From assembly GCF_041197575.1 (NCBI RefSeq), contig NZ_JBDKXB010000008.1, positions 62,001-126,000 on the forward strand: a stretch of DNA of 64,000 nucleotides, in the 5' to 3' direction. Numbering within the stretch: the stretch's first letter is position 1; each line of letters opens with the position of its first letter. This DNA is from Thioalkalicoccus limnaeus (GTDB lineage: Bacteria; Pseudomonadota; Gammaproteobacteria; Chromatiales; Chromatiaceae). Of the stretch, positions 9,983 to 19,967 are shown piece by piece. A model generated the notes under the pieces. That model saw only the letters and a list, made by a program, of their open reading frames with translations. It was not told where the DNA came from and ran no database searches. The translations under genes were made by a program, and so were the position numbers.

Positions 9983-11473
9983 ATGGTCGATGAGCCGACC
10001 GCCGTCACAGCGGCTTTTATCGTCTACCTGACCCTGATGCTCGGTATCGGGATCTGGGCGTATCGCAGCACGAGAGACTCGTCGGGCTACTTTCTCGGCG
10101 GGCGGCGCCTCGGCCCCTGGCCCGCGGCCCTGTCGGCCGGCGCCTCGGATATGAGCGGCTGGCTGATGCTCGGCCTACCGGGCTTCGCGTTCGTGGCCGG
10201 CATCGATGCCTTGTGGCTTGCCGGGGGGCTGCTGGTCGGAACCTGGCTGAACTGGCAACTGGTCGCGAGGCGTCTGCGCACTTACAGCTATCTCGCCGAC
10301 GATGCCTTGACGATACCCGAATATTTCGCCAATCGCTTCGGTGACCATGGCCACCTGCTTCAGCTGATGTCGGCCTTGTTCATCCTGGTGTTCTTTCTCT
10401 TCTACACCAGTGCCGGCCTCGTCGCGGGTGGCAAGCTGTTCGAAACGGTCTTCGGCCTCGACTACCAGCTCGCGCTGGCGATCGGCGCCCTATTCGTCGT
10501 CTCCTACACGCTCTTCGGGGGCTTTCTCGCCGTATCCTGGACCGATCTCGTGCAGGGCCTACTGATGGCCGCAGCACTGCTCCTGGTGCCGATCGTCGCG
10601 ATCCAAGCCAACGGCGGCGTCGTAGCGACCGTGACGGCGGTCGAACAAGGACATCCCAATCTGCTGGCGATCGGCCTGGATGGTGATGGCACCCCGCTGT
10701 CCTGGATCGCTATCGTCTCGCTGATGGCATGGGGTCTGGGTTATTTCGGTCAGCCTCATATTCTGGCGCGCTTCGCCGGGATCCGTAGCCCGGGCGACGT
10801 TCGAGCGGCGCGCCGGATCGCGGTCGGTTGGTCGGCGCTGACGATGATCGGCGCGATCCTGGTCGGCGTCACCGGCATCGCTTATGTCGACCAGCACCTC
10901 GATGGCCAGCTCGCAGATGCCGAGACCATCCTGATGGTGTTGGCCAATGCCCTGTTTCACCCAGTCATTGCCGGGATCCTGCTGGCCGCGATCCTCGCGG
11001 CGATCATGTCGACGGCCGATTCCCAACTGCTTGTCTCATCGTCCGCGCTGGCCGAGGATCTCTATCGCCGGGTCTGGCGCCCCGCGGCCGGGCAACGCGA
11101 GATCGTCGCGGTCGCGCGGATCTCGGTCATCCTGCTCGCCGTCATCGCCGCCTGGCTCGCGCTGAGCCCGGACAGCACGGTCCTCGGGCTCGTCGGCTAC
11201 GCCTGGGCCGGTTTCGGCGCCGCATTCGGCCCCGTTCTGGTGCTGTCACTCTATTGGCGGCGGATGAACTGGGCAGGGGCCTTGGCTGGGGTCCTGACCG
11301 GCGGGTTGACGGTCGTCATCTGGAAACCACTCGAAGGTGGCTGGTTCGACCTCTACGAGATCGTTCCCGGGGTGGTGCTGGCGACCCTCGCGATCCTGGT
11401 TGGCAGTCTGATCACCAACCCGCCGCCGCGGTCGATCGGAGATACCTTCGACCGCTTCCGTTCACAACTCTGA
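9983..11473 (+). CDS. putP: Sodium/proline symporter
   Basis: Sodium:solute symporter family (SSS) inner-membrane carrier, 496 residues from the ATG at 9983. About twelve to thirteen hydrophobic segments are visible. Family signatures: GYFLGGRRLGPWPAALSAGA near the N-terminus, ALSAGASDMSGWLMLGLPG (TM2 substrate/sodium region) and the GYAWAGFGAAFGPVLVLSLY stretch late in the protein. These match PutP proline carriers well. A longer open frame from 9827 was rejected because the added residues do not look coding. No putA is adjacent. Confidence 0.9.
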   Translation: MVDEPTAVTAAFIVYLTLMLGIGIWAYRSTRDSSGYFLGGRRLGPWPAALSAGASDMSGWLMLGLPGFAFVAGIDALWLAGGLLVGTWLNWQLVARRLRTYSYLADDALTIPEYFANRFGDHGHLLQLMSALFILVFFLFYTSAGLVAGGKLFETVFGLDYQLALAIGALFVVSYTLFGGFLAVSWTDLVQGLLMAAALLLVPIVAIQANGGVVATVTAVEQGHPNLLAIGLDGDGTPLSWIAIVSLMAWGLGYFGQPHILARFAGIRSPGDVRAARRIAVGWSALTMIGAILVGVTGIAYVDQHLDGQLADAETILMVLANALFHPVIAGILLAAILAAIMSTADSQLLVSSSALAEDLYRRVWRPAAGQREIVAVARISVILLAVIAAWLALSPDSTVLGLVGYAWAGFGAAFGPVLVLSLYWRRMNWAGALAGVLTGGLTVVIWKPLEGGWFDLYEIVPGVVLATLAILVGSLITNPPPRSIGDTFDRFRSQL

Positions 11474-11759
11474 CCTGTGCCGCAGCGCTGGTGGGGCGCG
11501 GCGCCGCTGGGCCAATCAAGCCCACGGCGGCGCGCCCGGGTGGGTTCTCGTCGCTGGCGAAAAGGCCGAAGCCCCCGACGAAGAATGCCTGCTGACCCAT
11601 CGCGGCAGCCGATCGATGCCGATCGGCTCGGTCTTGCGCCGCCCAACGACCACCGGGGCATGACGGTCGACCAGGTACTGCCCTCGACGCCTTGGCGCTC
11701 GTCGTATTCGCGACCCTCGGACCCTGTTCAGGGCCTGTCGAGTCGTCCTGTGGACTTGT
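11474..11759. other. Convergent spacer between putP and mltD
   Basis: 286 bases between two converging genes. It contains a short perfect inverted repeat, CCCTG-TT-CAGGG near 11725, too weak and without a T-run to call as a terminator. Nothing else is seen. Confidence 0.35.
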
Positions 11760-13184
11760 TCAGCCGCTGATGCGCAACCGCTGGCCTACCCGGATCGTGT
11801 TGTCGTTCGGCGCCATCTGGTTGAGGCGGCGCAATTCATCGACGCTCAACTCATATCGCAGCGCGACACGATACAGGTTCTCGTTGGGCTGGACCACATG
11901 ATGACGAACCGGCGCCTGCGCCGGCGCGACCCGGCTGGCCGCTGGTCTCGCTGGGGGTGCCGGAGGCGCAGCCGCGCGGGGGGGCGTCGTCTGAGCGACC
12001 AGGATCGCCCGCGGCTCGGGATGGCCGGCCACTCGGTGCAATGCGCCACGCGGCAGCCACACGGTACTGCCGGCCGGCAGCGTCGCCTGACCGTTACGAA
12101 CCGGATCGCGCCACGCGAGATTCAGGTCCGCGAGCTGCGGTACTGACACCCCATAATGCCGGGCGACATCCGTGGCCAACAGGTCACGACGCAGAATCAA
12201 ACGATCCTCCTGGAGCGGTTGCGCGAACCGGACCCCTTCCGGGAAGTGGCGATGCGGTTGGCTCGCCACCTCGCGCGCCGCCAGGAAACTCGCATAGAAA
12301 TTCCTGGACGAGAAGCCGAACGCTCGGCCGCGATAGTTTCGCGCGATCGCCCCGAAATCATCCCCGAACTGGGCACGTGCGTTCAGCATGCCCCCGACGC
12401 CATGATTGTACGAGGTCACGGCCAACGGCCAACTGCCGAGACGATTGTGCGCGTTGCGCAGGTAACGCGCCGCTGCGTCGGCGGCGATGACCGGATCGAG
12501 GCGTTCGTCGACAGCGGAGGTCACGCGCATGTACTCTCGACCCGTGGCAGGCATGAATTGCCAGACCCCGGCCGCACCGACGCCGGATCGAGCATTCAGC
12601 TGAAACGACGACTCGACGTGCGGAAGGTAAGCGAGATCCTCGGGCACCCCATGAGTCCGCATGATGTCGCGGAAGATGGCGTCGTACCGCCCGCTGATTT
12701 CCAGCCCGCGATGGAAGCGTTCGCGCAAACCGCGCTGGACGCGGATCCGTTCGGAGGCCCCGGCGACCGCGTTCGGGCCTCCGGCCGACACGAGCCGATC
12801 CCGCAATTCCCGCTCATCACGGCTCAAGCGCTGACCGGACGCATGCTTGATCTCGAGGTCCGCGAGGCGTCGCTGATGATACAGGCGGCGCGCCTGAACG
12901 AAATCACGCTGTTCGGGCGTGTATCCCTCACGCACCGGCCCCGGCAACCTGGCTACCTCGTAGACGACCCCGAGATGCTCGTTGTCATGGATCGCCACCT
13001 CTCCGCGGCTCCAGGAGGCGTAGACATTGCGCCAAAAGGCGACATTGTCGGCGATCTCCGGCGGTTCCGGGAAGACTCCGGTCGCACGGTAGTCAACTCG
13101 TTCCGGTGCGGAGGCGCATCCGGCCAGCAACAGGATCAAAACAAGCAGCAACGGCAGACGCCGGTCCGCAATCGATTCGAACAT
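11760..13184 (-). CDS. mltD: Membrane-bound lytic murein transglycosylase with LysM domain (MltD-like lipoprotein)
   Basis: Cleaves the glycan strands of peptidoglycan from the outer membrane side. From the ATG at 13184 the protein has 474 residues and begins with a lipoprotein signal, LLLVLILLLAGC. The SLT catalytic domain contains the active glutamate in LPHVESSFQLNARS followed by GAAGVWQFMPATGREY. A weak LysM-like segment follows (LLATDVARHYGVSV), and a clear LysM closes the protein (HHVVQPNENLYRVALRYELS), with a proline/alanine linker between. A longer frame from 13286 would hide the signal peptide and was rejected. Confidence 0.88.
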   Translation of the reverse strand: MFESIADRRLPLLLVLILLLAGCASAPERVDYRATGVFPEPPEIADNVAFWRNVYASWSRGEVAIHDNEHLGVVYEVARLPGPVREGYTPEQRDFVQARRLYHQRRLADLEIKHASGQRLSRDERELRDRLVSAGGPNAVAGASERIRVQRGLRERFHRGLEISGRYDAIFRDIMRTHGVPEDLAYLPHVESSFQLNARSGVGAAGVWQFMPATGREYMRVTSAVDERLDPVIAADAAARYLRNAHNRLGSWPLAVTSYNHGVGGMLNARAQFGDDFGAIARNYRGRAFGFSSRNFYASFLAAREVASQPHRHFPEGVRFAQPLQEDRLILRRDLLATDVARHYGVSVPQLADLNLAWRDPVRNGQATLPAGSTVWLPRGALHRVAGHPEPRAILVAQTTPPRAAAPPAPPARPAASRVAPAQAPVRHHVVQPNENLYRVALRYELSVDELRRLNQMAPNDNTIRVGQRLRISG

Positions 13185-13372
13185 GGTCGACCCCCTCCCA
13201 AAACGCTGGCCGTGCGCGTCTGTATCATAGACGCACACGCCGGTCAGCAGCGCACGAGCGGCCAGGTACCCCCCGAGCCGCCTCAACCCCTTATAGAGTA
13301 GTCTGGCCGAGTCTCTTTGCCCAGTCCGGAATGACCCTAAGTCTTTCGTGCATCCAGAGGCTTATCGCGCAT

Positions 13373-14377
13373 TCATCGCCAACTGGGTAAACTGTCGGCC
13401 GTTGTCATGCGCAGCCAGGCCCCGGCGATTTCGGTGGCCAAGCGTTCGCTGAGGCGCTCCCACAGATCGCCTTTTTTCGTGAAATCAACGAACTTTTCCG
13501 CGCCGATCAACTCGCGCGCGACGTAACTGGCACTACCCAAGCCATCGACCAAGCCCATCTCGACGCTCTGCTCGCCACTCCAGAACAAGCCGCTGAAGAT
13601 CGCCTCATCCCCATTGAGACGGTCGCCACGGCCGGCCTTCACGGCTGCGATGAATTGCTGATGCAACTCATCGAGGACCCCTTGGAGAAAATCCCGTTGC
13701 TTGTCGGTCATCGGCGAGAAGGGATCCAGAATCCCCTTGTTCTGGCCGGCCGTCATCAGGCGCCGCTCGATACCGAGCTTGTCGATCAGTTCCTCCAGAC
13801 CGAAGCCATCGATCCGCACCCCGATCGATCCGATCAGGCTTGCCTTATCCGCATAGATCTCGTCAGCCGCGACGGCGATGTAATAGGCTCCCGACGCGCA
13901 CAGGTCGGCCGCCACCGCGTAGACCGGCATCGCCCGGTCGTGATCCTCGAGATACTGGGCCTTGAGCCGCCGGATCTCGTCGTTGATGTATCCAGCCTGC
14001 ACGGGGCTCCCACCGGGACTGTTGATACGCAGGACCACGCCACGCGTGCGCTCGTCCTCGAAGGCGGCCCGCAGCGCCCCGACGACGCGGTCCGCGCTGG
14101 CTCGCGTATCCGGCGCGATGATCCCTTTGACCTCGATCAGGGCCGTATGTCCCTCGCCGTCCCTGACGCGATCGACCAGATCCTCGGCATAAAAGGAAAT
14201 CAGGACCGCGAACAGGTAGACGAGGAACAACCCCTTGAAAAAACTCGACCAACGCCGTCGACGACGGCGCTCGCGCAGGTACTCGTTGGCCATGTGCCCG
14301 ATCATGGCCTGCTCCCAGTTAGGGGCACCCGGCTGGGGCAAATCCCGACCAGCTCGTCTCCAGAATCGCCAATTCAT
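13373..14377 (-). CDS. sppA: Signal peptide peptidase SppA, short S49 type
   Basis: Inner-membrane serine protease degrading leftover signal peptides; 334 residues, the short single-domain form. An arginine-rich cytoplasmic segment (36-42) precedes one membrane helix (about 46-62). The catalytic dyad is visible: Ser162 in LCASGAYYIA and Lys214 in TAGQNKGILDPFSP; RINSPGGSP is also present. Its start overlaps the stop of the HAD gene by ATGA. The run rluC-HAD-sppA is common in gammaproteobacteria. Confidence 0.92.
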   Translation of the reverse strand: MNWRFWRRAGRDLPQPGAPNWEQAMIGHMANEYLRERRRRRRWSSFFKGLFLVYLFAVLISFYAEDLVDRVRDGEGHTALIEVKGIIAPDTRASADRVVGALRAAFEDERTRGVVLRINSPGGSPVQAGYINDEIRRLKAQYLEDHDRAMPVYAVAADLCASGAYYIAVAADEIYADKASLIGSIGVRIDGFGLEELIDKLGIERRLMTAGQNKGILDPFSPMTDKQRDFLQGVLDELHQQFIAAVKAGRGDRLNGDEAIFSGLFWSGEQSVEMGLVDGLGSASYVARELIGAEKFVDFTKKGDLWERLSERLATEIAGAWLRMTTADSLPSWR

Positions 14378-15093
14378 GTTGTTCCTTCTCTTCTATCTCG
14401 TTCGTTGCCGGACCCCGGACCTGACTGGCCATCGGGGATCGGATCGTGACATTCCAACCAGGCCGGCAGCTCGCCCAGCACCTCGAGGCAGCCCAGCGGG
14501 CGATGTGCGAGCAATCGTTCGCGCGCGTGGACGCCGTAAGCAACGGCCAAGGCACCGACACCCGCGTTACGGGCCATTTCCATGTCGTACTCGGTATCGC
14601 CGACCATCAAGGTCTCGCTCGGCGCGATCCGCAGCTCGTCCATCAGCTGGAGCAGCATCTCCGGGTGGGGCTTCGATCGCGTCTCATCCGCGCACCGCGT
14701 CGCTTGAAAGAACCCATCGAGCGACGTGGTAGCCAACGCCTCGTCGAGCCCACGACGGCTCTTTCCGGTCGCGACGCCCAACCGGTAGCCGCGTCGGTCC
14801 AGCCACGAGAGGATGGCACGAGCATCCGGGAAAAGCTCCGATGGTGTCTCGTTGCCGCCCAGAAAATGCGTACGATAACGATCCTCGACCGCCCGCCGGG
14901 CCTCGATGTCGGCGTCCGGCCACAGCATCGCCATCGCCTCCTCCAGCCCGAGTCCGATCACGTTGCGCGCTGCCTCGACGGGCGGCGGCGGTTCACCGAT
15001 ATCGACGAACGCCGCTTGAATGCACGCGACGATCCGGGCCTCCGAATCCATCAGAGTCCCATCCCAGTCGAACACGATCAGCCTCAGACTCAC
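14374..15093 (-). CDS. HAD-IA family hydrolase, phosphoglycolate phosphatase-like
   Basis: 239-residue cytoplasmic HAD phosphatase. Motif I is FDWDGTLMDS with nucleophile Asp9 and acid Asp11; motif II/III are seen as GVATGKSRRG and the late MVGDTEYDMEMARNAGV. A helical cap follows motif I, as in the Gph/CbbY group. Substrate is unknown; members beside rluC are usually annotated only as HAD hydrolases. ATGA overlaps with both neighbours show a three-gene operon. Confidence 0.9.
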   Translation of the reverse strand: MSLRLIVFDWDGTLMDSEARIVACIQAAFVDIGEPPPPVEAARNVIGLGLEEAMAMLWPDADIEARRAVEDRYRTHFLGGNETPSELFPDARAILSWLDRRGYRLGVATGKSRRGLDEALATTSLDGFFQATRCADETRSKPHPEMLLQLMDELRIAPSETLMVGDTEYDMEMARNAGVGALAVAYGVHARERLLAHRPLGCLEVLGELPAWLECHDPIPDGQSGPGSGNERDRREGTT

Positions 15094-16106
15094 GATGGAC
15101 CTCCCAAGGTCATCAATAGCGCCTCCAATTCATCCGGAAGTGGCGCCTGCACACGCAGCCGCCGACCATCGGCGAGTCCCGGTATCCCGAGACTCGCCGC
15201 ATGCAGGAAAAGCCGCTTCAGCCCGCGTTGGCGAAACCGGCGGTTCGACTCGGCGGCGCCATATTTCTCGTCCCCGGCCACGGGTTGTCCGAGATAAGCG
15301 GCATGAACCCGAATCTGATGCGTGCGCCCGGTCAAGGGTTGCACCTCGACCAGGGTCGCCCCGGGCAGCACGCGCAGACGCCGGAACCGCGTCCTCGCCG
15401 GCTTGCCGTCGCGTGCGTCGACACAGACCATCCGCTCGCCGCCGCGCAGGCGATACTTGCGCAGTGGGGCTTCCACCACCACTTCGGTCCGCGGTAGTTC
15501 GCCGACCAGCAGCGCCAAATAGCGCTTGTCGATATCCTGTTCACGCAGAAGACGATGCAATTCGCGCAGCAGACTGCGCCGCTTGCTGATCAACAAGCAG
15601 CCCGAGGTCTCGCGATCCAGACGATGCACCAGCTCGAGACCCTGCTCCGGGCGGGCCACGCGAACCTGCTCGATCAAACCATGACTGAGCCCGCTGCCGC
15701 CATGGACAGCCAGACCAGATGGTTTATCCAGGATCAAGAGGGCATCATCCTCGTACAGGACCGCGTCGTCGATCCACGTCAGTCCGTGCCTCGGCGGATC
15801 CGGTGCGTCGGACGCCGCCGCCATCCGCAAGGGAGGGATCCGTATCTCATCGCCGGAACACAGACGGTAGTCGGGCTTGACGCGACCTTTGTTGACCCGC
15901 ACCTCCCCTCGGCGAAGCAGGCGATAAATCCGACTCCTCGGCACACCCTTGAGATGACCGATCAGAAAGTTGTCGATCCGCTGCCCGGCGCCATCGCAAT
16001 CGATACGCAACCATCGCGGACCAGGATCGGCAAGACTCGACGAACACGATGACGCGGCCACAGGCATCAATTGATGGGAAGTATGAAGGTTGCTAATATC
16101 GGTCAC
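15090..16106 (-). CDS. rluC: 23S rRNA pseudouridine synthase RluC
   Basis: Makes pseudouridine in 23S rRNA (positions 955, 2504 and 2580 in E. coli). 338 residues. An N-terminal S4 RNA-binding domain (RIDNFLIGHLKGVPRSRIYR, about 43-80) is followed by the synthase domain with catalytic Asp164 in HRLDRETSGCLLISK and the later GRTHQIRVHAAYLG motif. It lies divergent from rne, the arrangement also found in E. coli. An internal ATG at residue 14 could be an alternative start. Confidence 0.94.
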   Translation of the reverse strand: MTDISNLHTSHQLMPVAASSCSSSLADPGPRWLRIDCDGAGQRIDNFLIGHLKGVPRSRIYRLLRRGEVRVNKGRVKPDYRLCSGDEIRIPPLRMAAASDAPDPPRHGLTWIDDAVLYEDDALLILDKPSGLAVHGGSGLSHGLIEQVRVARPEQGLELVHRLDRETSGCLLISKRRSLLRELHRLLREQDIDKRYLALLVGELPRTEVVVEAPLRKYRLRGGERMVCVDARDGKPARTRFRRLRVLPGATLVEVQPLTGRTHQIRVHAAYLGQPVAGDEKYGAAESNRRFRQRGLKRLFLHAASLGIPGLADGRRLRVQAPLPDELEALLMTLGGPS

Positions 16107-16618
16107 TTGCGCTGCCCAATCCTTAAGCGAATTTTCGGGCGGCTAGCCCCCTTGACCGGCCCCAGGCCCGGACCGATGCGTACACGCCGTCGCCGACCCT
16201 CCGACCACGCAGGGCATCCGAGACGACCGGAGGCAAAGGTCCCAACCAGGTTCGGCGAGGGTGGGCGGATTGTACACCGAGATATCCGCTGGTGCGTCTT
16301 CAGCCGGGCTTGGCTGCGCAAGCGTAAGCCCCGGCGCCCTACTAGCCTCCTCCGGGACTGCGAACGAACCTCGCCGCAGATCCCACTGAACCACCGCCGT
16401 CTTTGCGGCGGTACCCTATTTGAATACCTGCGGCACGGTCCACTCCATGCAACCTTGGCCGGACGTTGACGAGAACCCATCATCCCGCTGCCTTCCAGCT
16501 CGGAACGGGGCTCTGGGTCAAGGCGGCAGAACACGGAACGCGGGTCGCTTCGCGACGAACGGGATTCGCGCTGTGACTTCGGGCTGGGGCACGTGCCGAT
16601 GGACGAAACAGGAACCAC
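16107..16618. other. Divergent regulatory region between rluC and rne
   Basis: 512 bases without a gene, holding the promoters of both operons and presumably the rne leader. In E. coli the rne leader folds into stem-loops through which RNase E destabilises its own message. Here the spacer is of similar size and GC-rich with possible hairpins (for example around the ACCGCCGTCTTTGCGGCGGT stretch near 16392), but I cannot show homology. AGGA lies just upstream of the rne ATG. Confidence 0.45.
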
Positions 16619-19600
16619 ATGAAACGAATGCTGATCAACGCGACGCAACCAGAAGAATTGCGCGTCGCGACCGTTGACGGTCAACAGCTTTACAACCTGG
16701 ATATCGAATCCCCCGGGCGGGAACAGAAAAAAGCCAATATCTACAAGGGTCGGATTACACGAATCGAACCGAGCCTCGAGGCCGCGTTCGTCGATTATGG
16801 CGCCGAACGCCACGGCTTCCTACCCCTCAAGGAGATCGCACGCTCCAATTTCGACCCGGACGGCGTCAAGCCCGGCACGCGCATCAATATTCGCGACGCG
16901 ATCAAAGAAGGACGCGAAGTCGTCGTTCAGATCGACAAGGAAGAACGAGGCAGCAAAGGGGCGGCACTGACCACCTTCATCTCGCTGGCCGGTCGTTACC
17001 TGGTCTTGATGCCGAACAATCCCCGCGCCGGCGGCGTCTCGCGGCGCATCGAGGGGGAGGATCGCACCGAGCTGCGCGCAGCCATGAGTCAATTGCAGAT
17101 TCCCGAGGACATGGGACTCATTGTCCGAACGGCAGGGGTCGGCAAGAACGTCGAAGAGCTGCAATGGGACCTGGACTACCTGCTCCAACTGTGGCGCGCG
17201 ATCGAGAAGTCGGCGGCCGAGCGCGCGGCCCCGTTTCTGATCTATCAGGAAAGCGACGTCATCATTCGATCGATTCGCGACTATTTGCGCGCCGACATCG
17301 GCGAGATCGTGATCGACGACCGCAAGGTTTACGAGAAGGCCGAGCAGTTCATGCGCCAGGTCATGCCCGGGAACCTGAAAAAACTGCGCCTCTATGAGGA
17401 TGAGGTACCGCTCTTCACGCGGTACCAGATCGAGAGTCAGATCGAATCCGTCTTCCAGCGGATGGTGCAGCTCCCATCTGGCGGTTCGATCGTCATCGAT
17501 CATACCGAAGCCTTGACGTCGATTGACATCAACTCGGCCCGCGCGACCAAGGGGGCCGACATCGAAGAAACCGCGCTGAACACGAACCTGGAGGCGGCCG
17601 ATGAGATCGCCCGGCAACTGCGGTTACGCGATCTCGGCGGCCTGTTCGTCATCGATTTCATCGACATGACGCCGGCAAAACATCAACGCGAGGTCGAGAA
17701 TCGGCTGCGCGAAGCACTCAAACAAGACCGAGCCCGTGTTCAGGTTGCGCGGATCTCCCGTTTCGGCCTGCTCGAGATGTCCCGCCAACGTCTGCGGCCA
17801 TCGCTCGGCGAAGCCAGCCAACAGGTGTGCCCGCGCTGCCGCGGTCAGGGCACCATCCGCAGCGTCGAGTCCCTGTCGCTGTCGATCCTCCGCATCATCG
17901 AAGAGGAGGCGATGAAGGACAATACGCAGCGCATCCTCGCGCGCTTGCCCGTCGATGTCGCGACCTTCTTGCTCAACGAGAAGCGACGCAGCATCCTCGA
18001 CATCGAGCAGCGCCAGGATATCGAGGTCATCCTGTTGCCGACCAAGCATCTGGAGACCCCCGACTACACGATCGAGCGGATCCGCTCGCAAGATCTGGCC
18101 AAGTATCCAAGAGAACAGGCCAGCTATGCCTACACAGCGACGACCGAGAGCCCGGCGCTCGCCGCGGGGCGCGCACCCGAGGCCCTCAAGCTGCAGGAAC
18201 CAGCCGTCAAGCACATGACGCCGCTCTCGCCGGCGCCACGGCCGTCCGAGCCCGAGGCGCTCCGCACCCGACCAGCGGCCTACCCGCGCCCGCCGGGCCG
18301 TGTTCAGTCGCTGTCGTCCGAACCCACGCCGGGGACCGGTGCCGAGCGGCATCCGGAGCCCTTGTTGAAAAGGATCTGGACCAGCATCTTCACGCCGCGT
18401 CCCCATTCCGACGACGAGACATCGGCCCACCCCCCCGGTCCGGCTTATCGCCGCGACCACGAATCCGACCCAGGCGCCGAGGCGTCGTATAAGGGCCGCG
18501 ACCAGGATGACGGGGACAAGGACCAACCGAGGCACCGCGTCGACCAGGGCTCGAGCCAAAAGCGACCTATACCAGCCTCGATCGCCGGACCCGCCCTGGC
18601 GGAAGGGACGCTGTCGCACCGCCGTGACGGCCCGACCGCCAACGGTGAAGCGGACCACGGCCGAGCCAATGAACGTCGCTCCCGCGGGCGCGGCCGGCGT
18701 CCCGGCGTCGATGGATCGCGCCGCGGTGACCCACGCGGGCGCGGATCGTCTGGCCAAGAGGAGCGAGGCGATTCCGCGCACGATCAGTCCAAACCGGACA
18801 ATAGCGCCACGGGATCGAATCGACCGTCGCCTTCGCGAGGCGTTGAAGCCAACGGGAAGCGACCGGCGACGACCGCCGACACGACGGCGGCGAGTCAAGG
18901 CCGGGCGCTGATGCTCCCGACCGACGCTGTCGTTGCGCCATCGACAATCCAGCCACCTCGGCTGCCCACTGCCGTTCCCGACGACGAGGCACCGACCGAC
19001 CAGCAGGGATCCGAGGTGGTGTCCGCGAATCCGACCGATCAAGCACCGACCAAATCCCGCTCGAGTCGCCGACGGCGCGGCGGGCGTGGTCGCCGGCGCC
19101 CTGCCAGCCAGCGCGACGACGCGAGACCGGCCCCCGGCGAGGATTCGATCCCAACGCAGGGGGCTCCAACCGCGGAAGGGACAGCACCGGCGCGAACCGA
19201 GTCCCGGCCTGACGAAGCCGCGCCGCGGACGCCGAGCGGCCAGTCGCTCGTTGCGAGCGACTCGGCGCCCTCGTCCTCCACTGGTCCACAGCCTTCCACC
19301 GACTCGACCGCCATCGGCGGTGCGCCACAACCGTCTATGAGCGACAGATCGCCGCAGGGCGCGGCGCCCGGACCGGGCTTGACCGATCCAGCGGTGGCGA
19401 CGGGACCGACGGCCGGTCATGCGGCGTCTCGGGGTGCCGACTCGGATGCCGACTCCGGGTCGCACGCGCCGCAGTCGGTGGAGCCGGATCTACCCCCGGC
19501 AAGGACCACGGTCCCGTCATCGGAGGCCACCAGCCGGCTCGCCCCCGAACCGTCGGAGCGAGACCGCGATCACCCGTTTACGCCGCGACCGGACGCGGAT

Positions 19601-19834
19601 GTCAGCCATAGGGAGTCGGGGCGAACAGACGCGCCGACCGACCATCTGGACGCCCCGAAACCGGCACCCGCGAGGCCGGCTGGTTCGGCCGCCACCATCG
19701 CCGACCCAGGTCCCGCGACCGGCGACCCGGCGCCGGATGCAGCCGGACCCGCTCCGCGCCGACAGGAGGGCGGCTCGTCGCATCCAGGACCTGTCGCAGA
19801 CGGCTCGGGAGATGCGGATTCGCGGTCATCCTGA
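16619..19834 (+). CDS. rne: Ribonuclease E
   Basis: Endonuclease of mRNA decay and rRNA/tRNA processing, and scaffold of the degradosome; 1071 residues. The catalytic half matches E. coli numbering: S1 domain about 35-120, catalytic Asp303 (TSIDINSARAT) and Asp346 (FVIDFIDM), zinc-link Cys404 and Cys407 (CPRCRGQG). From about residue 510 on, the protein is low-complexity and rich in Pro, Ser, Arg, Asp and Gly, with arginine-rich blocks (RRRRGGRGRRRP near 820) that probably bind RNA. Enolase- or RhlB-binding motifs could not be recognised. Confidence 0.95.
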   Translation: MKRMLINATQPEELRVATVDGQQLYNLDIESPGREQKKANIYKGRITRIEPSLEAAFVDYGAERHGFLPLKEIARSNFDPDGVKPGTRINIRDAIKEGREVVVQIDKEERGSKGAALTTFISLAGRYLVLMPNNPRAGGVSRRIEGEDRTELRAAMSQLQIPEDMGLIVRTAGVGKNVEELQWDLDYLLQLWRAIEKSAAERAAPFLIYQESDVIIRSIRDYLRADIGEIVIDDRKVYEKAEQFMRQVMPGNLKKLRLYEDEVPLFTRYQIESQIESVFQRMVQLPSGGSIVIDHTEALTSIDINSARATKGADIEETALNTNLEAADEIARQLRLRDLGGLFVIDFIDMTPAKHQREVENRLREALKQDRARVQVARISRFGLLEMSRQRLRPSLGEASQQVCPRCRGQGTIRSVESLSLSILRIIEEEAMKDNTQRILARLPVDVATFLLNEKRRSILDIEQRQDIEVILLPTKHLETPDYTIERIRSQDLAKYPREQASYAYTATTESPALAAGRAPEALKLQEPAVKHMTPLSPAPRPSEPEALRTRPAAYPRPPGRVQSLSSEPTPGTGAERHPEPLLKRIWTSIFTPRPHSDDETSAHPPGPAYRRDHESDPGAEASYKGRDQDDGDKDQPRHRVDQGSSQKRPIPASIAGPALAEGTLSHRRDGPTANGEADHGRANERRSRGRGRRPGVDGSRRGDPRGRGSSGQEERGDSAHDQSKPDNSATGSNRPSPSRGVEANGKRPATTADTTAASQGRALMLPTDAVVAPSTIQPPRLPTAVPDDEAPTDQQGSEVVSANPTDQAPTKSRSSRRRRGGRGRRRPASQRDDARPAPGEDSIPTQGAPTAEGTAPARTESRPDEAAPRTPSGQSLVASDSAPSSSTGPQPSTDSTAIGGAPQPSMSDRSPQGAAPGPGLTDPAVATGPTAGHAASRGADSDADSGSHAPQSVEPDLPPARTTVPSSEATSRLAPEPSERDRDHPFTPRPDADVSHRESGRTDAPTDHLDAPKPAPARPAGSAATIADPGPATGDPAPDAAGPAPRRQEGGSSHPGPVADGSGDADSRSS

Positions 19835-19967
19835 CCAGAAACGCGCCCTGGCGGCGCGGGGTCACCATGGCCATGGTGGCCCCGCGTCGCTCGCGTGAGC
19901 CGCGAACCGTTCGCGCCTCCCGATCGCTTCTCGTCCACCGAGGCGCAGACCTGGTTTGCTCACGCGG

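Noticed and set aside
11720..11740. CCCTG-TT-CAGGG inverted repeat as terminator between putP and mltD
   Set aside because: Short stem, two-base loop and no T-run on either strand.
12156..13301. 381-codon plus-strand open frame antisense to mltD
   Set aside because: MltD on the other strand has clear signal, catalytic and LysM motifs; this frame has none.
17624..19465. 613-codon minus-strand open frame antisense to rne
   Set aside because: It lies opposite the low-complexity RNase E tail, is rich in Arg and Gly, and matches nothing; long antisense frames are expected in GC-rich coding DNA.
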